Positions 1 through 9,071 are shown, counted from the stretch's first letter. The stretch is 64,000 nucleotides of DNA from Sinimarinibacterium sp. NLF-5-8 (GCF_010092425.1 NZ_CP048030.1:2863501-2927500), one strand, 5' to 3'. Numbers and translations are program-made. The notes: generated by a model from the sequence alone, not told the origin.

Positions 1-434
1 CTCCGGATCAGGTCAGATCTATTGCCACGCTGAATGATCGGCAATTTGCTGGAATGGGCTTGCGTGCGCACAAAAGTAGCGGCTTTGTGACGCGTGTGGA
101 TTTTGATAACAGTGGTTCGGAGCGATACCGCACGTTGTATGTCAGTGCCGCTGATGCGCAGGTGCGCGTATTTGGGCAGCCGATCGAAGGGCTGGACGTA
201 TCGATGGGCGCGATGCAGAGCTGGGCCAGCGTCGATGAGCAGACCCTGGTGCACTTTGCGGCCGACGAGCAAGGGCAGCCGCACTTGTATGCCGTGGATG
301 TGAACAGCGATCCGATTGATGTCGGTGCCGGGCAGATCATCAGCTCTGATATTGATGTGATGTGGCGGGGTGGTGGCGTGACGGTTTATACCGGTCAAGC
401 AGCTGCCGCTGGTGACGAAGAGACGCCGCCATAA
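1..434 (+). CDS. Hypothetical protein, C-terminal fragment
   Basis: The reading frame is open from base 3, so the gene starts upstream of the window; about 143 C-terminal residues are visible. They are rich in alternating hydrophobic and polar stretches with Gly, Asp and Val turns, as in beta-propeller or other beta-rich secreted proteins. The tail is short, with a run of Ala and acidic residues. No family is recognised. The next gene (coaE) starts 105 bases downstream, with a hairpin between them, so the two are probably separate transcription units. Confidence 0.6.
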   Translation, partial: PDQVRSIATLNDRQFAGMGLRAHKSSGFVTRVDFDNSGSERYRTLYVSAADAQVRVFGQPIEGLDVSMGAMQSWASVDEQTLVHFAADEQGQPHLYAVDVNSDPIDVGAGQIISSDIDVMWRGGGVTVYTGQAAAAGDEETPP

Positions 435-442
435 ACATGTTT

Positions 443-476
443 CGCCTTGCGTCGAATCCTCGTTCGGCGCAAGGCG
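443..476 (+). terminator. Hairpin after the first gene, possible terminator
   Basis: Arms of 14 bases at 443-456 and 463-476 pair with a single G-T wobble around a 6-base loop. There is no T-run after it, so intrinsic termination is uncertain. It lies just after the first stop codon and before coaE. Confidence 0.35.
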
Positions 477-539
477 GAGCGGGAGCCGGCTACCGAGTTG
501 GCATAATGAGCGCCTTGTCGGACGTTCGAGCGGTAGGGC

Positions 540-1184
540 ATGTCAGAGATTTTTACCATAGGACTGACTGGTGGTATCGCCAGCGGCAAATCCACCGCAC
601 AGGCTGCGTTTGAAGCATTGGGCGTGCCGGTGCTGGATGCCGATATCGTCGCGCGCGAGGTGGTCATGCCTGGCGCGCCAGCGCTGGCGCAGATTGCCGA
701 AGTTTTTGGTGCGCAAATGCTGCATGCCGACGGCACGCTGGATCGTGCGGCGATGCGCGCGCGCGTGTTCGGCAATCCTGAAGAACTCAAACGGCTGGAA
801 GCGATTACGCATCCGCATATCCGCGTGCGGATGCTGGAATGGAAAGCCGCCCAGCGCGCGCCGTACTGCATCATCAGCGTGGCGATCTTGCTTGAAGCGA
901 AGATGACCGATCTGGTTGATCGCGTACTGTTGATTGACACCAGCGAACAGGCTCAGCGTGCACGCCTGCGTCAGCGCGACGGCATCAGCGATGCCTTGAT
1001 TGATCAAATGCTGGCAGCACAGTGGAGCCGTCAGCAGCGCCTGGCGCAAAGCCAGGACGTGCTGTGCAACGCCGGCGAGCTGGCCGCGATTGCGGACGGC
1101 GTGCGGCAACTGCATGGTTTTTATCTTGAGATCGAGGCGCAAGGCCAACGTGACGCCCCCGGCGTGCGGCACGCATGCCCATAG
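540..1184 (+). CDS. coaE: Dephospho-CoA kinase
   Basis: The enzyme phosphorylates the 3'-hydroxyl of dephospho-CoA with ATP, the last step of coenzyme A synthesis, in the cytoplasm. The product is 214 residues, near the usual 200-210. The P-loop GGIASGKST is at residues 11-19, followed by the family motif with VLDAD at about 30-34 and a conserved HP (ITHPHIR) near residue 97. The ATG at 540 places the P-loop at the usual distance from the N-terminus. The gene sits directly before zapD and yacG, a common gammaproteobacterial arrangement. Confidence 0.95.
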   Translation: MSEIFTIGLTGGIASGKSTAQAAFEALGVPVLDADIVAREVVMPGAPALAQIAEVFGAQMLHADGTLDRAAMRARVFGNPEELKRLEAITHPHIRVRMLEWKAAQRAPYCIISVAILLEAKMTDLVDRVLLIDTSEQAQRARLRQRDGISDALIDQMLAAQWSRQQRLAQSQDVLCNAGELAAIADGVRQLHGFYLEIEAQGQRDAPGVRHACP

Positions 1185-1267
1185 CGCACAGATCATTGCG
1201 TGCGCGTTTGCCCACTCGCGTGATCTGGGTCACAATCGTTGACTCACCTCAACTTTGAATTTCTGGC

Positions 1268-2044
1268 GTGCCGTTATCAGGTGATCTCATCACATTTGAG
1301 CAACCGTTGACCGAGCGGGTGAGAACCTTTTTGCGCCTCGAATTCCTGTTTGCGCAGTATGAGCACCATCGGCAGGATCACAGCGAGTTCGGGGTGCGCG
1401 CAACCATGGATGCGCTACTCGATATTCTGGTGGTGCTGTCGCGCTATGACCTGAAATCGGACATTCTCAAGGAGTTGAACGACCAGCAGGTTCAGTTCAC
1501 CCGCCTGGCGATGCGCCCGAATGTGGATCGGCAACAGCTCGACGGGGTGCTCGATGACATCACGCAGGCGCAGACCGGGCTGCAACGCATGGTCAGCCAG
1601 TTTGCCGGCTCGCAACTGCGCGAAAGTGACTTTCTCGACAGCATTCTCAAACGTTCCAGCATCCCGGGCGGCACTTGCGGCTTTGACCTGCCGCACTACC
1701 ACTTCTGGCTGGCACAGGCGCGCGAACATATCCGTCGTGATCTGGATGCCTGGTGGGTCGATGTGCGGCCGTTTTGCACGGCTGTCGATCTTTATCTTCG
1801 GCTGCTGCGCGGCAGCGTCGAAATCGAACCGATGGATGCGCGCCGGGGCATGAGCGTCATCACGCCGCCAGGGCCGGCACTGCTGATCCGCGTTCTGGTT
1901 CCGATAGCGGCCAGGGTTTATCCCGAAATCAGCGCAGGCAAGCACCGCTGCACCGTTCGCTTCATGCAAGCCCCCAAAGCCGATACTCGCCCGGTACAGG
2001 CCAGTGCCGACATCCCCTTTCAAATCCAGTTCTGCGCCTTGTGA
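1268..2044 (+). CDS. zapD: Cell division protein ZapD
   Basis: ZapD bundles FtsZ filaments at the division site. The 258-residue product matches the family's length and character: an N-terminal FEQPLTERVRTFLRLE segment (residues 10-25), a helical body, and a C-terminal beta region with the HYHFWL segment near 142-147. The start is GTG at 1268, 83 bases after coaE. The stop overlaps the GTG start of yacG by 4 bases (GTGA), so the two are translationally coupled. Confidence 0.93.
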   Translation: MPLSGDLITFEQPLTERVRTFLRLEFLFAQYEHHRQDHSEFGVRATMDALLDILVVLSRYDLKSDILKELNDQQVQFTRLAMRPNVDRQQLDGVLDDITQAQTGLQRMVSQFAGSQLRESDFLDSILKRSSIPGGTCGFDLPHYHFWLAQAREHIRRDLDAWWVDVRPFCTAVDLYLRLLRGSVEIEPMDARRGMSVITPPGPALLIRVLVPIAARVYPEISAGKHRCTVRFMQAPKADTRPVQASADIPFQIQFCAL

Positions 2045-2244
2045 CTGACGCCAAAACAGCAGCAAACCCGCCGCCTGCACGCATCGCCGCCTGCCCACAA
2101 TGCGGCAAATCGGCGCGGCTCGACGCACAAAACCCGGCGCGTCCATTTTGCAGCGCGCGCTGCAAGATGATCGACCTTGGCGCCTGGTTCGGGGAACAGC
2201 GCGGCCTGCCTGCCGAGGATCAGGGCGATGGCCTGATCGAATGA
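2041..2244 (+). CDS. yacG: DNA gyrase inhibitor YacG (zinc ribbon)
   Basis: A 67-residue protein with a CPQC knuckle near residue 19 and a CSARC knuckle near 38-42, forming the four-cysteine zinc ribbon of the YacG family, then the conserved MIDLGAWF segment. In E. coli the homologue binds GyrB and inhibits gyrase. The start is GTG at 2041, inside the end of zapD, and the length fits the family (about 65 residues). The last 99 bases (2146-2244) are duplicated almost perfectly at 46304-46402, beyond the catabolic block, which suggests that a large insertion used this gene end. Confidence 0.93.
   Translation: MTDAKTAANPPPARIAACPQCGKSARLDAQNPARPFCSARCKMIDLGAWFGEQRGLPAEDQGDGLIE
2146..2244. repeat. 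Left copy of a 99-bp direct repeat (yacG 3' end), candidate attL
   Basis: Identical to 46304-46402 at 97 of 99 positions; the mismatches are at 2203 (G against A) and 2211 (T against C). Identity ends abruptly after the ATGA at the yacG stop. A perfect 18-base palindrome, TTGCAGCGCGCGCTGCAA, lies near its left edge at 2148-2165. The two copies bracket the whole regulator, phenol, toluene and transport region. The left copy is part of intact yacG. Confidence 0.85.
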
Positions 2245-2270
2245 ACCTATTTCTTTAATCGTGGGTTTTT

Positions 2271-4100
2271 TCATGACGACGCTTCCGGTTCTGGCGGCGC
2301 GGCCTGAATGCCGCGGCTGCTGAGTCGGTACACTAGGCGTGATCGGGTAATCCCGAGCAGTCGCGCCGCTGCAGACAGATTACCTTCGGCACGGCGGATG
2401 GCGTTTTGAAGCATGGCTTCCTCCAGCGTGCTCTCGATCTGATCGAGCGAAAATCCGCTGATGTCGTCAGTGTCGGACAACAAGCCTTCGATGCGCTCAA
2501 CGGCCTGTCGGACGGCTGGAGGTGTGGTGGCGTTGGCATCGAGCCTGTTTGATGAGGAAACGTGACCATCACCGCTGAGGCCGAAAGTGGACACGTCCCA
2601 TTGTTCGCCGCAGGAGAACAGTTGTGCAACGTCGATTGCTCCACCGGTGCGCGCCAGAATCACGCCGCGTTCGATCATGTTTTCCAGTTCGCGGATATTG
2701 CCCGGCAGCGCATAACTGAGCAGGGCATGGATGGCGCGCGCGGTGAATCCGGTAACGTTGCGGTTGTGGCGCAGGCAGAACTTGTGCAGAAAGTGATTCA
2801 TCAGAATCGGAATGTCCTCCCGGCGTTCGCGCAGCGGGGGCACCTTGATCGGAAACACGTTGAGGCGAAAGTACAGATCTTCACGAAACCGGCCTTCGCG
2901 AACTTCCTTTTTCAAGTCCAGATTGGTTGCGGCCACCACGCGCACATCGACCTTGCGCACCTGGGTGTCGCCGACGCGCTCGATTTCGCCTTCCTGCAAG
3001 GCGCGCAGCAGTTTGCCTTGCGCGGTGAGGTTCATGATGCCGATTTCATCGAGAAACAGCGTGCCTTTGTGGGCGCGCTCGAAGCGGCCTTCGCGTGATG
3101 CCGTGGCGCCGGTGAATGCGCCTTTTTCGACGCCGAACAGCTCGGATTCGACCAGATTGTCCGGGATCGCGGCGCAGTTCACCGCCACGAACGGTTGTGC
3201 TGCGCGCGGGCTGATGCGGTGCAGCGTGCGGGCGAGGACTTCCTTGCCGACGCCGCTTTCCCCCAGCAGCAACACGGTGGCATTGGTGTCGGCAACGCAG
3301 CGCAGCATGTGGCAGACGGCGTTGAAGCCGGTAGACACGCCGACGATTTCGCCGTCGGCGAACATGGCTGCCGTTTCGGCGTTGGGCTGCGCCGTTTTGC
3401 TGTGATGGATCACGGCGGACAGGCCACGGGTGAAGCTCTCGGCTTGCAGATAGCGCATGTCTTCCTCCGGGTCTTCCCATTGCTCGACCGGCTTGCCGAC
3501 GATGCGGCAGATGTCGCTGCCGGTGGCGCGGCATTCCACCTCGCGGAACAGCACCGGACGTCCCATGAACTCGCTGGTGTAGCCGGAGGCGTAGCCAATC
3601 TGCATCCAGCACACCGGTTCTGCGCCAATGCCGTAGATGCGAACGTGTTCTTCGCCCTCGGATGAATTGCGCCAGATGAATTCTCCGTAGTAGTGACCGC
3701 GTTCGATGTCCATGTCGAACCGTACCGGCTCGACCTGCACCACGCCTTCTAATGCATGAAGCTGCGGGCCCGCCACGAAGCTGTCGTGCAAGGCGCTGCT
3801 GGCGCGCAGCTTGCGCGCCAGTTCTGCGTCGTGCGCACCAGAGTTGTAGCCCATGCGCGTGAGCAGGCCGCGTGCGCGTTCGATGCCGAGGCTTTCGATC
3901 AGTTCGCGTCGGAGTACGCCCATCGCCGAGGTGTGAATGAGCTGCATGGGCTGGTCGTCCAGCCATATCCGCCCTTCTGATGGCGCGAAACGCAGACGCT
4001 CCATCAAGTCGGCAATGTCTGGCATGGCCTGGATGTCTTCAGCGCTGCTGCTGGGGGTCCAAGTTGTTGCGGTGGCGGTTTTATCGGTCTCAATCTGCAT
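2271..4100 (-). CDS. dmpR: Sigma-54-dependent phenol-responsive activator, DmpR/MopR type
   Basis: 609 residues in the XylR/DmpR layout: effector-binding XylR_N/V4R region (about 30-220), AAA+ domain (about 250-490) with Walker A GESGVGKE at 280-287, the sigma-54 contact loop GAFTGA at 327-332 and Walker B FLDEIG at 349-354, and a C-terminal Fis-type helix-turn-helix (about 570-600). From recalled MopR numbering, zinc ligands Cys155, Glu178, Cys181 and Cys189 match Cys164, Glu187, Cys190 and Cys198 here, all offset by 9. The phenol-contact residues His106 and Trp134 match His115 and Trp143. It is divergent from the phenol operon and probably activates it. A Shine-Dalgarno-like AGGAG precedes the ATG. 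The symbol is by analogy. Confidence 0.92.
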   Translation of the reverse strand: MQIETDKTATATTWTPSSSAEDIQAMPDIADLMERLRFAPSEGRIWLDDQPMQLIHTSAMGVLRRELIESLGIERARGLLTRMGYNSGAHDAELARKLRASSALHDSFVAGPQLHALEGVVQVEPVRFDMDIERGHYYGEFIWRNSSEGEEHVRIYGIGAEPVCWMQIGYASGYTSEFMGRPVLFREVECRATGSDICRIVGKPVEQWEDPEEDMRYLQAESFTRGLSAVIHHSKTAQPNAETAAMFADGEIVGVSTGFNAVCHMLRCVADTNATVLLLGESGVGKEVLARTLHRISPRAAQPFVAVNCAAIPDNLVESELFGVEKGAFTGATASREGRFERAHKGTLFLDEIGIMNLTAQGKLLRALQEGEIERVGDTQVRKVDVRVVAATNLDLKKEVREGRFREDLYFRLNVFPIKVPPLRERREDIPILMNHFLHKFCLRHNRNVTGFTARAIHALLSYALPGNIRELENMIERGVILARTGGAIDVAQLFSCGEQWDVSTFGLSGDGHVSSSNRLDANATTPPAVRQAVERIEGLLSDTDDISGFSLDQIESTLEEAMLQNAIRRAEGNLSAAARLLGITRSRLVYRLSSRGIQAAPPEPEASS

Positions 4101-4153
4101 GGCGATCTCCTGTGTGGCGCACTTTGAATTCGTGTAATGGGTGTGATGGCTGA

Positions 4154-4180
4154 TTGAATAATTTTCTTCAAATGATGATC
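4154..4180. promoter_or_regulatory. Candidate upstream activator site for the DmpR-like regulator
   Basis: TTGAA at 4154-4158 and TTCAA at 4167-4171 form a dyad, followed by TGATGATC at 4173-4180. The distance to the -24 element is about 150-170 bases, typical for enhancer sites of this regulator family. A related pair, TTGAAT plus TGATGATC, lies at 18305-18323 upstream of the second sigma-54 promoter. Confidence 0.4.
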
Positions 4181-4322
4181 AGTGCTTCTCGGTTTCTGCT
4201 TGTTTTTAGGCATCTACGGTCAGAAATGAGAGCGTTATTTTTTCATGTTGGCAATACCTAAATTTAAATAATCACTTAAAACACAATAAGTTATAAAAAA
4301 TATCCTGGCTAGGCTCCAGTGT

Positions 4323-4338
4323 TGGCATGCGAGGTGCT
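4323..4338 (+). promoter_or_regulatory. Sigma-54 (-24/-12) promoter of the phenol operon
   Basis: TGGCATGCGAGGTGCT has the invariant GG (4324-4325) and GC (4336-4337) exactly 12 bases apart and matches the TGGCAC-N5-TTGC consensus closely. It lies about 85 bases before the first structural gene, facing away from the sigma-54 activator gene. Confidence 0.8.
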
Positions 4339-4422
4339 TTGTATACACCGGAATGCTGGGCAAGGTGGGCATGCAAAAAGCGCGCCGTACTTGTCCAGAT
4401 CAACAACCGGAGGAGAACCGCG

Positions 4423-4689
4423 TTGATACACCAGCTGCCACAGGCCAAGCCGCCGTTTGATGTGACCAAACGCTATGTGCGTTTTCGCGAACTGCGCGCC
4501 GATGGCTTCGTGGTCTTCGATTTCGCCATTGGCGACCCCGAATTGTCGGTGGAACTGACGCTACCCCTCCGTGCCTATCAGGCGTTTTGCCGTGAACACC
4601 GCGCGATCAATCTGACCCGTGAACAGGCGGCGACGATCGACTTCGAGCGATCCAAATGGCGCTTCGGCGTACCCGGGCTTCAGGAGTAG
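4423..4689 (+). CDS. dmpK: Phenol hydroxylase assembly protein (P0, DmpK type)
   Basis: 88 residues, matching the small P0 subunit that helps assemble the iron-containing multicomponent phenol hydroxylase. The typical segment KRYVRFRELRADGFVVFDF (about 14-32) is present. The start is taken as TTG at 4423 because a strong GGAGGAG Shine-Dalgarno lies 7 bases upstream. The upstream in-frame ATG at 4327 lies inside the sigma-54 promoter and cannot be used from that promoter. First gene of the operon, 9 bases before dmpL. Confidence 0.85.
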   Translation: MIHQLPQAKPPFDVTKRYVRFRELRADGFVVFDFAIGDPELSVELTLPLRAYQAFCREHRAINLTREQAATIDFERSKWRFGVPGLQE

Positions 4690-4698
4690 CGACTACCC

Positions 4699-5709
4699 AT
4701 GCAAATCGATATCAAGACCACCACAGTCGAGCCGATCCGGCAGACGTTTTCACACGTTGCCAGACGACTGGGCGCCGACAAACCAGCGTCCCGTTATCAG
4801 GAAGCAACCTTTGACCTGCAAACGACGACCAATTTCCACTACCGCCCCTTGTGGGATCAGGATCGGGAACTGTATGACGTGCGTCGCACCGCCATCGTCA
4901 TGAAGGATTGGTACGCACTCAAGGACCCGCGCCAGTTTTACTACGGCACCTATACGGTGACCCGCGCGCGTCAGCAGGAGACGATGGAGAAGAACATCGA
5001 CTTTGTGGACAAGCGCGGCTTGCTCCGCGAGTGGCCGGAAGCGGTGCGCAACGCTCTGATTTTTGCACTGGTGCCGCTGCGCCATCTGGAGTGGGGGGGC
5101 AACACCAACAACTGCTACATCACCGCCTATGGCTGGGGTACCGCAGTCACGCAGGCGACCATGTTTCACACCATGGATCGGCTGGGCATCGCCCAGTATC
5201 TGAGTCGCATCGGGCTGTTGATGGATGGCAATACCGGGGATTCTTTGGCACAGGCCAAGACGCTGTGGATGGAACACGCCTCATGGCAGGGGCTGCGTCG
5301 GCTGGCCGAAGAATTGATGGTGACCCGCGACTGGTTCGAGCTGTTCGTGGCGCAGAACCTCGTTCTGGATGGTCTGGTGTATCCGCTGGTGTTCCAGCGT
5401 TACGAACAACACGTCACTGCGGCGCAAGGGCCGACCTTGAGTCTGCTGGTCGAGTTCATGAACCAGTGGTTTGACGAAACCAGCCGCTGGGTGGATGCGT
5501 CGGTCAAAGGCGTGGCAGCGGAATCCACCGCCAATGCTGCGCAACTGGCGATCTGGATTGGTGCATGGCGTGACCGTGCGTTGGCGGCGCTCACGCCGTA
5601 TGCCGCCGAATTGTTTGGCGATGGCGCGGTGGAGCAGCTCGAAAAAGTCACGGCGATCTTTGCGGCGCGCGCGGCCAAGCTGGGTATTCAGCTGGAGGAA
5701 ATGGCATGA
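4699..5709 (+). CDS. dmpL: Phenol hydroxylase P1 oxygenase beta subunit
   Basis: 336 residues of the beta (small oxygenase) subunit of soluble di-iron monooxygenases. It pairs with DmpN in the hydroxylase core and lacks the iron ligands. The family-typical FHYRPLWD (about 51-58) and DWYALKDPRQFYYGTYT (about 75-91) segments are clear. The stop overlaps the start of dmpM (ATGA), indicating coupling. Confidence 0.92.
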   Translation: MQIDIKTTTVEPIRQTFSHVARRLGADKPASRYQEATFDLQTTTNFHYRPLWDQDRELYDVRRTAIVMKDWYALKDPRQFYYGTYTVTRARQQETMEKNIDFVDKRGLLREWPEAVRNALIFALVPLRHLEWGGNTNNCYITAYGWGTAVTQATMFHTMDRLGIAQYLSRIGLLMDGNTGDSLAQAKTLWMEHASWQGLRRLAEELMVTRDWFELFVAQNLVLDGLVYPLVFQRYEQHVTAAQGPTLSLLVEFMNQWFDETSRWVDASVKGVAAESTANAAQLAIWIGAWRDRALAALTPYAAELFGDGAVEQLEKVTAIFAARAAKLGIQLEEMA

Positions 5710-5978
5710 GCAGCGTCGTTTTCATTGCTTTTCAGACCAACGACGACACCCGTCCGATCATCGAAGCCATTGGCGAGGACAACCCGAATGCCGTCATCAA
5801 CCGGATGCCCGCGATGGTCAAGATCGATTGCCCGGATCGGCTGGTGGTGCGGCGCACGTCCATCGAGGAACGCATCGGTCGTGCATTCGACCTGCGTGAG
5901 TTGCAGGTCAACCTGATTTCGCTGTCAGGAAACATCGACGAGGACGAAGACGAATTCGTCCTGCACTGGAACCGCTGA
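5706..5978 (+). CDS. dmpM: Phenol hydroxylase P2 coupling (effector) protein
   Basis: 90 residues, the cofactor-free regulatory component that binds the hydroxylase and speeds turnover. VVFIAFQTNDDTRPIIEAI at the N-terminus and an acidic tail ending in VLHWNR fit the MmoB/DmpM family. It overlaps dmpL by 4 bases. Confidence 0.92.
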   Translation: MSSVVFIAFQTNDDTRPIIEAIGEDNPNAVINRMPAMVKIDCPDRLVVRRTSIEERIGRAFDLRELQVNLISLSGNIDEDEDEFVLHWNR

Positions 5979-6009
5979 TTTTTCGCTGATCTTTCGAGGA
6001 GAACACCTA

Positions 6010-7611
6010 ATGAACGCCCCCATCAATACCCCTGCCACACCCGGTAAACCGACCAAAAAACTGAGCATGCGCGAGAACTACGCGTTGCTGACGCGTGGGC
6101 TGGGTTGGGAAACCAGCTATCAACCGATGGAGCGCGTGTTTCCGCAGGCGCGCTTTGAAGGCATCAAGATTCATGACTGGGACAAGTGGGAAGACCCGTT
6201 CCGCCTGACCATGGATGCGTATTGGAAATATCAGGCCGAAAAGGAACGCAAGCTCTACGCCATCATTGATGCGTTTCAGCAGAACAACGGCCAGTTCAAC
6301 GTCACCGATGCGCGCTACATCAACGCACTGAAGCTGTTCCTGACCGGCATTTCGCCGGAGGAATATTCCGCGCATCGGCTGTTTGCGTTCCTGGGGCGTC
6401 AGTTCCCCGGCGTGGGGACGCGCATTGCCTGCCAGATGCAGTCCATCGACGAGCTGCGTCATGCGCAGACGCAGGTGCACACCATCAGCCAGTACAACAA
6501 GTTCTTCCACGGCATGCATGACTTCCGCCACATGCACGACTGGGTCTGGTATCTGTCGGTGCCGAAATCGTTCTTTGAAGACGCGATGACCGCAGGCCCG
6601 TTTGAAAGCCTCGTCGCCATCTCGTTCGGTTTTGAATATGTGCTGACCAATCTGCTGTTCATGCCGTTCATGAGTGGCGCGGCGTTCAACGGCGACATGG
6701 CAACGGTCACGTTCGGCTTTTCGGCGCAGTCCGACGAATCGCGGCACATGACGCTGGGGCTGGAAGCGGTCAAGTTCATTCTGGAACAAGACCCGGCCAA
6801 CGTGCCGATCATGCAGCGCTGGATCGACAAATGGTTCTGGCGCGGTTACCGGCTGCTGGCGCTGGTGTCGATGATGATGGATTACATGCTGCCCAAGCGC
6901 GTGATGAGCTGGGCGGAGGCGTGGGAAATCTACTTTGAGCAGAACTGCGGCGCGCTGTTCAACGATCTGGCGCGTTACGGCATTCGGATGCCCAAGTATC
7001 ACGAAGTGGCGGCCAAGGAAAAACATCGCCTGTCGCACGAAGTGTGGAGCGTGTTCTACAACTACGCCCACGCGGCGGCGTTCAACACCTGGCTGCCGGA
7101 CGAAAACGAAATGAAATGGCTGTCGGAAAAGTACCCCGACACCTTCGACAAGCTGTATCGCCCGCGCTTCGATGCGTGGCGGGAACAGCAGGCGCAAGGC
7201 AAGCGATTCCACAACGGCACGCTGCCGATGCTGTGCCAGACCTGCCAGATTCCGATGCTGTTCACCGAGCCAGACGATCCGACCACGATCTGTTACCGCG
7301 AGTCCACTTACCGCGACAACAAGTTCCACTTCTGCTCGGACGGCTGCAAGGATATCTTCGACTACGAGCCGGAGAAATACGTCCACGCGTGGCTGCCGGT
7401 GCACCAGATCTATCAGGGCAACTGCTTCCCGGAAGGCACTGATCCGACCGCGCCCGGCTTTGATCCGCTGGCCGCCGTGTTGCGTCACTACAACATGAAC
7501 ATTGGTCAGGACACCGACGAATACGACCAGTCGGATGACCGCCGCAACTGGGAACGCTGGACGGGCAAACCGGCATCGTCCACCGCGCCTGCTTCAGCTG
7601 TCGTTGCCTGA
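6010..7611 (+). CDS. dmpN: Phenol hydroxylase P3 oxygenase alpha subunit (di-iron)
   Basis: 533 residues; the catalytic subunit that inserts oxygen ortho to the phenol hydroxyl to give catechol. The two di-iron half-sites are Glu118 with Glu148-x2-His151 (DELRH) and Glu209 with Glu243-x2-His246 (DESRH), with the spacing expected for this family. A C-terminal segment has paired cysteines (CQTCQ near 405 and a CSDGC near 440), as in other LmPH alpha subunits. A clear AGGAG Shine-Dalgarno precedes the ATG. Confidence 0.96.
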   Translation: MNAPINTPATPGKPTKKLSMRENYALLTRGLGWETSYQPMERVFPQARFEGIKIHDWDKWEDPFRLTMDAYWKYQAEKERKLYAIIDAFQQNNGQFNVTDARYINALKLFLTGISPEEYSAHRLFAFLGRQFPGVGTRIACQMQSIDELRHAQTQVHTISQYNKFFHGMHDFRHMHDWVWYLSVPKSFFEDAMTAGPFESLVAISFGFEYVLTNLLFMPFMSGAAFNGDMATVTFGFSAQSDESRHMTLGLEAVKFILEQDPANVPIMQRWIDKWFWRGYRLLALVSMMMDYMLPKRVMSWAEAWEIYFEQNCGALFNDLARYGIRMPKYHEVAAKEKHRLSHEVWSVFYNYAHAAAFNTWLPDENEMKWLSEKYPDTFDKLYRPRFDAWREQQAQGKRFHNGTLPMLCQTCQIPMLFTEPDDPTTICYRESTYRDNKFHFCSDGCKDIFDYEPEKYVHAWLPVHQIYQGNCFPEGTDPTAPGFDPLAAVLRHYNMNIGQDTDEYDQSDDRRNWERWTGKPASSTAPASAVVA

Positions 7612-7628
7612 CCCATCGGAGATCAAAC

Positions 7629-7991
7629 ATGAGCGTTGTTGCACTGGAGCCGGGCTATACCGGCGAGATCAAGGATCGGGTCGAGAATTTTCACGGCCAG
7701 CAATTGCTGTACATCGGCTGGGATCAGCATTTGATGTATGCCGCGCCGCTGTGCATTCCGGTGCCGCCCGATCTGCCCTTCGGCGCGTTGACCGCAGAGA
7801 TCATTCCGGGGCTGTATCCGGCGCATCCCGATACCGCTCGCATTGATTGGAGCGTGGTTGAATGGCGGCGTTCAGGGGAGGTGTTTACCCCCGATCCGGC
7901 ACGGTCGGTGACCGACAACGGCCTTGGCCACAAGGCGATCTTGCGCTTTCGCACGCCGGGGCTGAATGGCGTCGGCGGAACGTGTAACTGA
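7629..7991 (+). CDS. dmpO: Phenol hydroxylase P4 oxygenase gamma subunit
   Basis: 120 residues, the small third subunit of the hydroxylase. It shows the family segment GWDQHLMYAAPLCIPVPPD (about 36-54), and its position between alpha subunit and reductase is the standard dmpKLMNOP order. A GGAG Shine-Dalgarno precedes the ATG. Confidence 0.9.
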   Translation: MSVVALEPGYTGEIKDRVENFHGQQLLYIGWDQHLMYAAPLCIPVPPDLPFGALTAEIIPGLYPAHPDTARIDWSVVEWRRSGEVFTPDPARSVTDNGLGHKAILRFRTPGLNGVGGTCN

Positions 7992-8000
7992 AGGCCGCCC

Positions 8001-9071
8001 GTGAGCTACCAGATCACCATCGAACCGTTGGGGCAGACGGTGGACATCGAGGACGACCAGACCATCCTCGATGCCTGTCTGCGCGCCGGTGTGTGGCTGC
8101 CCCATGCCTGCTGTCATGGCCTGTGCGCCACCTGCAAGGTGCAGGTGGTGGACGGTGAAATCGAACATGGCGCGGCGTCGCCGTTCGCGTTGATGGACTT
8201 TGAGCGTGACGAGCGCAAATGTCTGGCCTGCTGCGCCACGGTGCAGTCGGACGTGACCATCGAAGCGGACATCGAGGAAGAACCGGATGCCGAAATCATC
8301 CCGGTGCGCGATTTTCACGGCAAGGTTTCACGCATCGAAACGCTGACGCCGACGATCAGAGGCATCTGGGTTGCGCTCGACGCGCCGATGCACTTTCAGG
8401 CCGGTCAATACATCAACATCGAGATTCCGACACTGGGCATCAGTCGCCCGTTTTCCATCGCCGGTGCGCCGCAGGCCGATGCGCAAGCCAACACCGGGGA
8501 GATCGAACTCAACGTGCGCATCGTGCCCGGTGGCGTTGGCACCGCCTATCTGCACGAACGCTTGCAGGTCGGTGACGCGGTGACGATTTCCGGGCCTTAC
8601 GGGCGGTTTTTCGTGCGCAAGTCGGCCAACTTGCCGCTGATCTTCATGGCGGGTGGTTCCGGGCTTTCCAGTCCGCGCAGCATGGTGCTCGACTTGCTCC
8701 AAAGCGGTTGCACGTTGCCGATGACGCTGGTTTACGGCCAGCGCGTGCGCGCCGAGCTGTATTACCACGACGAGTTTGTCGCACTGGCTGCGCGGTATCC
8801 CAACCTGCACTACGTTCCGGCGCTGTCCGATGAACCGGCAGATTCCGACTGGGACGGTTTTCGTGGCTTTGTCCATGACGCAGCCAAGGCGCATTTTGGC
8901 AACGATTTTCGGGGCCACAAGGCGTACTTGTGTGGGCCGCCGAAGATGATCGACGCCTGTATCAGCACATTGATGCAGGGGCAGTTGTTTGAACGGGACA
9001 TCTATACCGAAAAGTTCCTTTCGGCAGCGGATGCGCAGCAGGTGCGCAGCCCGCTGTTCCGGTCGCTCTGA
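8001..9071 (+). CDS. dmpP: Phenol hydroxylase P5 reductase (2Fe-2S/FAD)
   Basis: 356 residues; passes electrons from NAD(P)H through FAD and a plant-type 2Fe-2S centre to the hydroxylase. Cluster ligands are Cys37, Cys42, Cys45 and a later Cys near 77. The FAD motif RPFS is near 148 and the nucleotide-binding AGGSGL near 217. The start is GTG at 8001, 9 bases after dmpO. Confidence 0.95.
   Translation: MSYQITIEPLGQTVDIEDDQTILDACLRAGVWLPHACCHGLCATCKVQVVDGEIEHGAASPFALMDFERDERKCLACCATVQSDVTIEADIEEEPDAEIIPVRDFHGKVSRIETLTPTIRGIWVALDAPMHFQAGQYINIEIPTLGISRPFSIAGAPQADAQANTGEIELNVRIVPGGVGTAYLHERLQVGDAVTISGPYGRFFVRKSANLPLIFMAGGSGLSSPRSMVLDLLQSGCTLPMTLVYGQRVRAELYYHDEFVALAARYPNLHYVPALSDEPADSDWDGFRGFVHDAAKAHFGNDFRGHKAYLCGPPKMIDACISTLMQGQLFERDIYTEKFLSAADAQQVRSPLFRSL

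Larger units (their letters stand above)
4101..4422. promoter_or_regulatory. Divergent regulatory region between dmpR and the phenol operon
   Basis: A 322-base gap, much more AT-rich than its surroundings. It holds a -24/-12 promoter (4323-4338) and, about 170 bases upstream of it, an imperfect dyad TTGAA-N8-TTCAA (4154-4171) followed by TGATGATC (4173-4180). That is where DmpR/XylR-type activators usually bind. The AT-rich stretch 4236-4300 could bend or bind IHF, but no exact IHF consensus was found. Confidence 0.6.

Noticed and set aside
4327-4422. Longer N-terminus for dmpK from ATG 4327
   Set aside because: That ATG lies inside the -24/-12 promoter, so the operon transcript would not contain it.
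6007-7488. 493-codon open frame opposite dmpN (and similar long antisense frames at 19370-21421, 32548-34236, 39838-41565)
   Set aside because: Mirror frames of strongly coding, GC-rich genes; translations are His/Arg-rich low-complexity with no recognisable domain.
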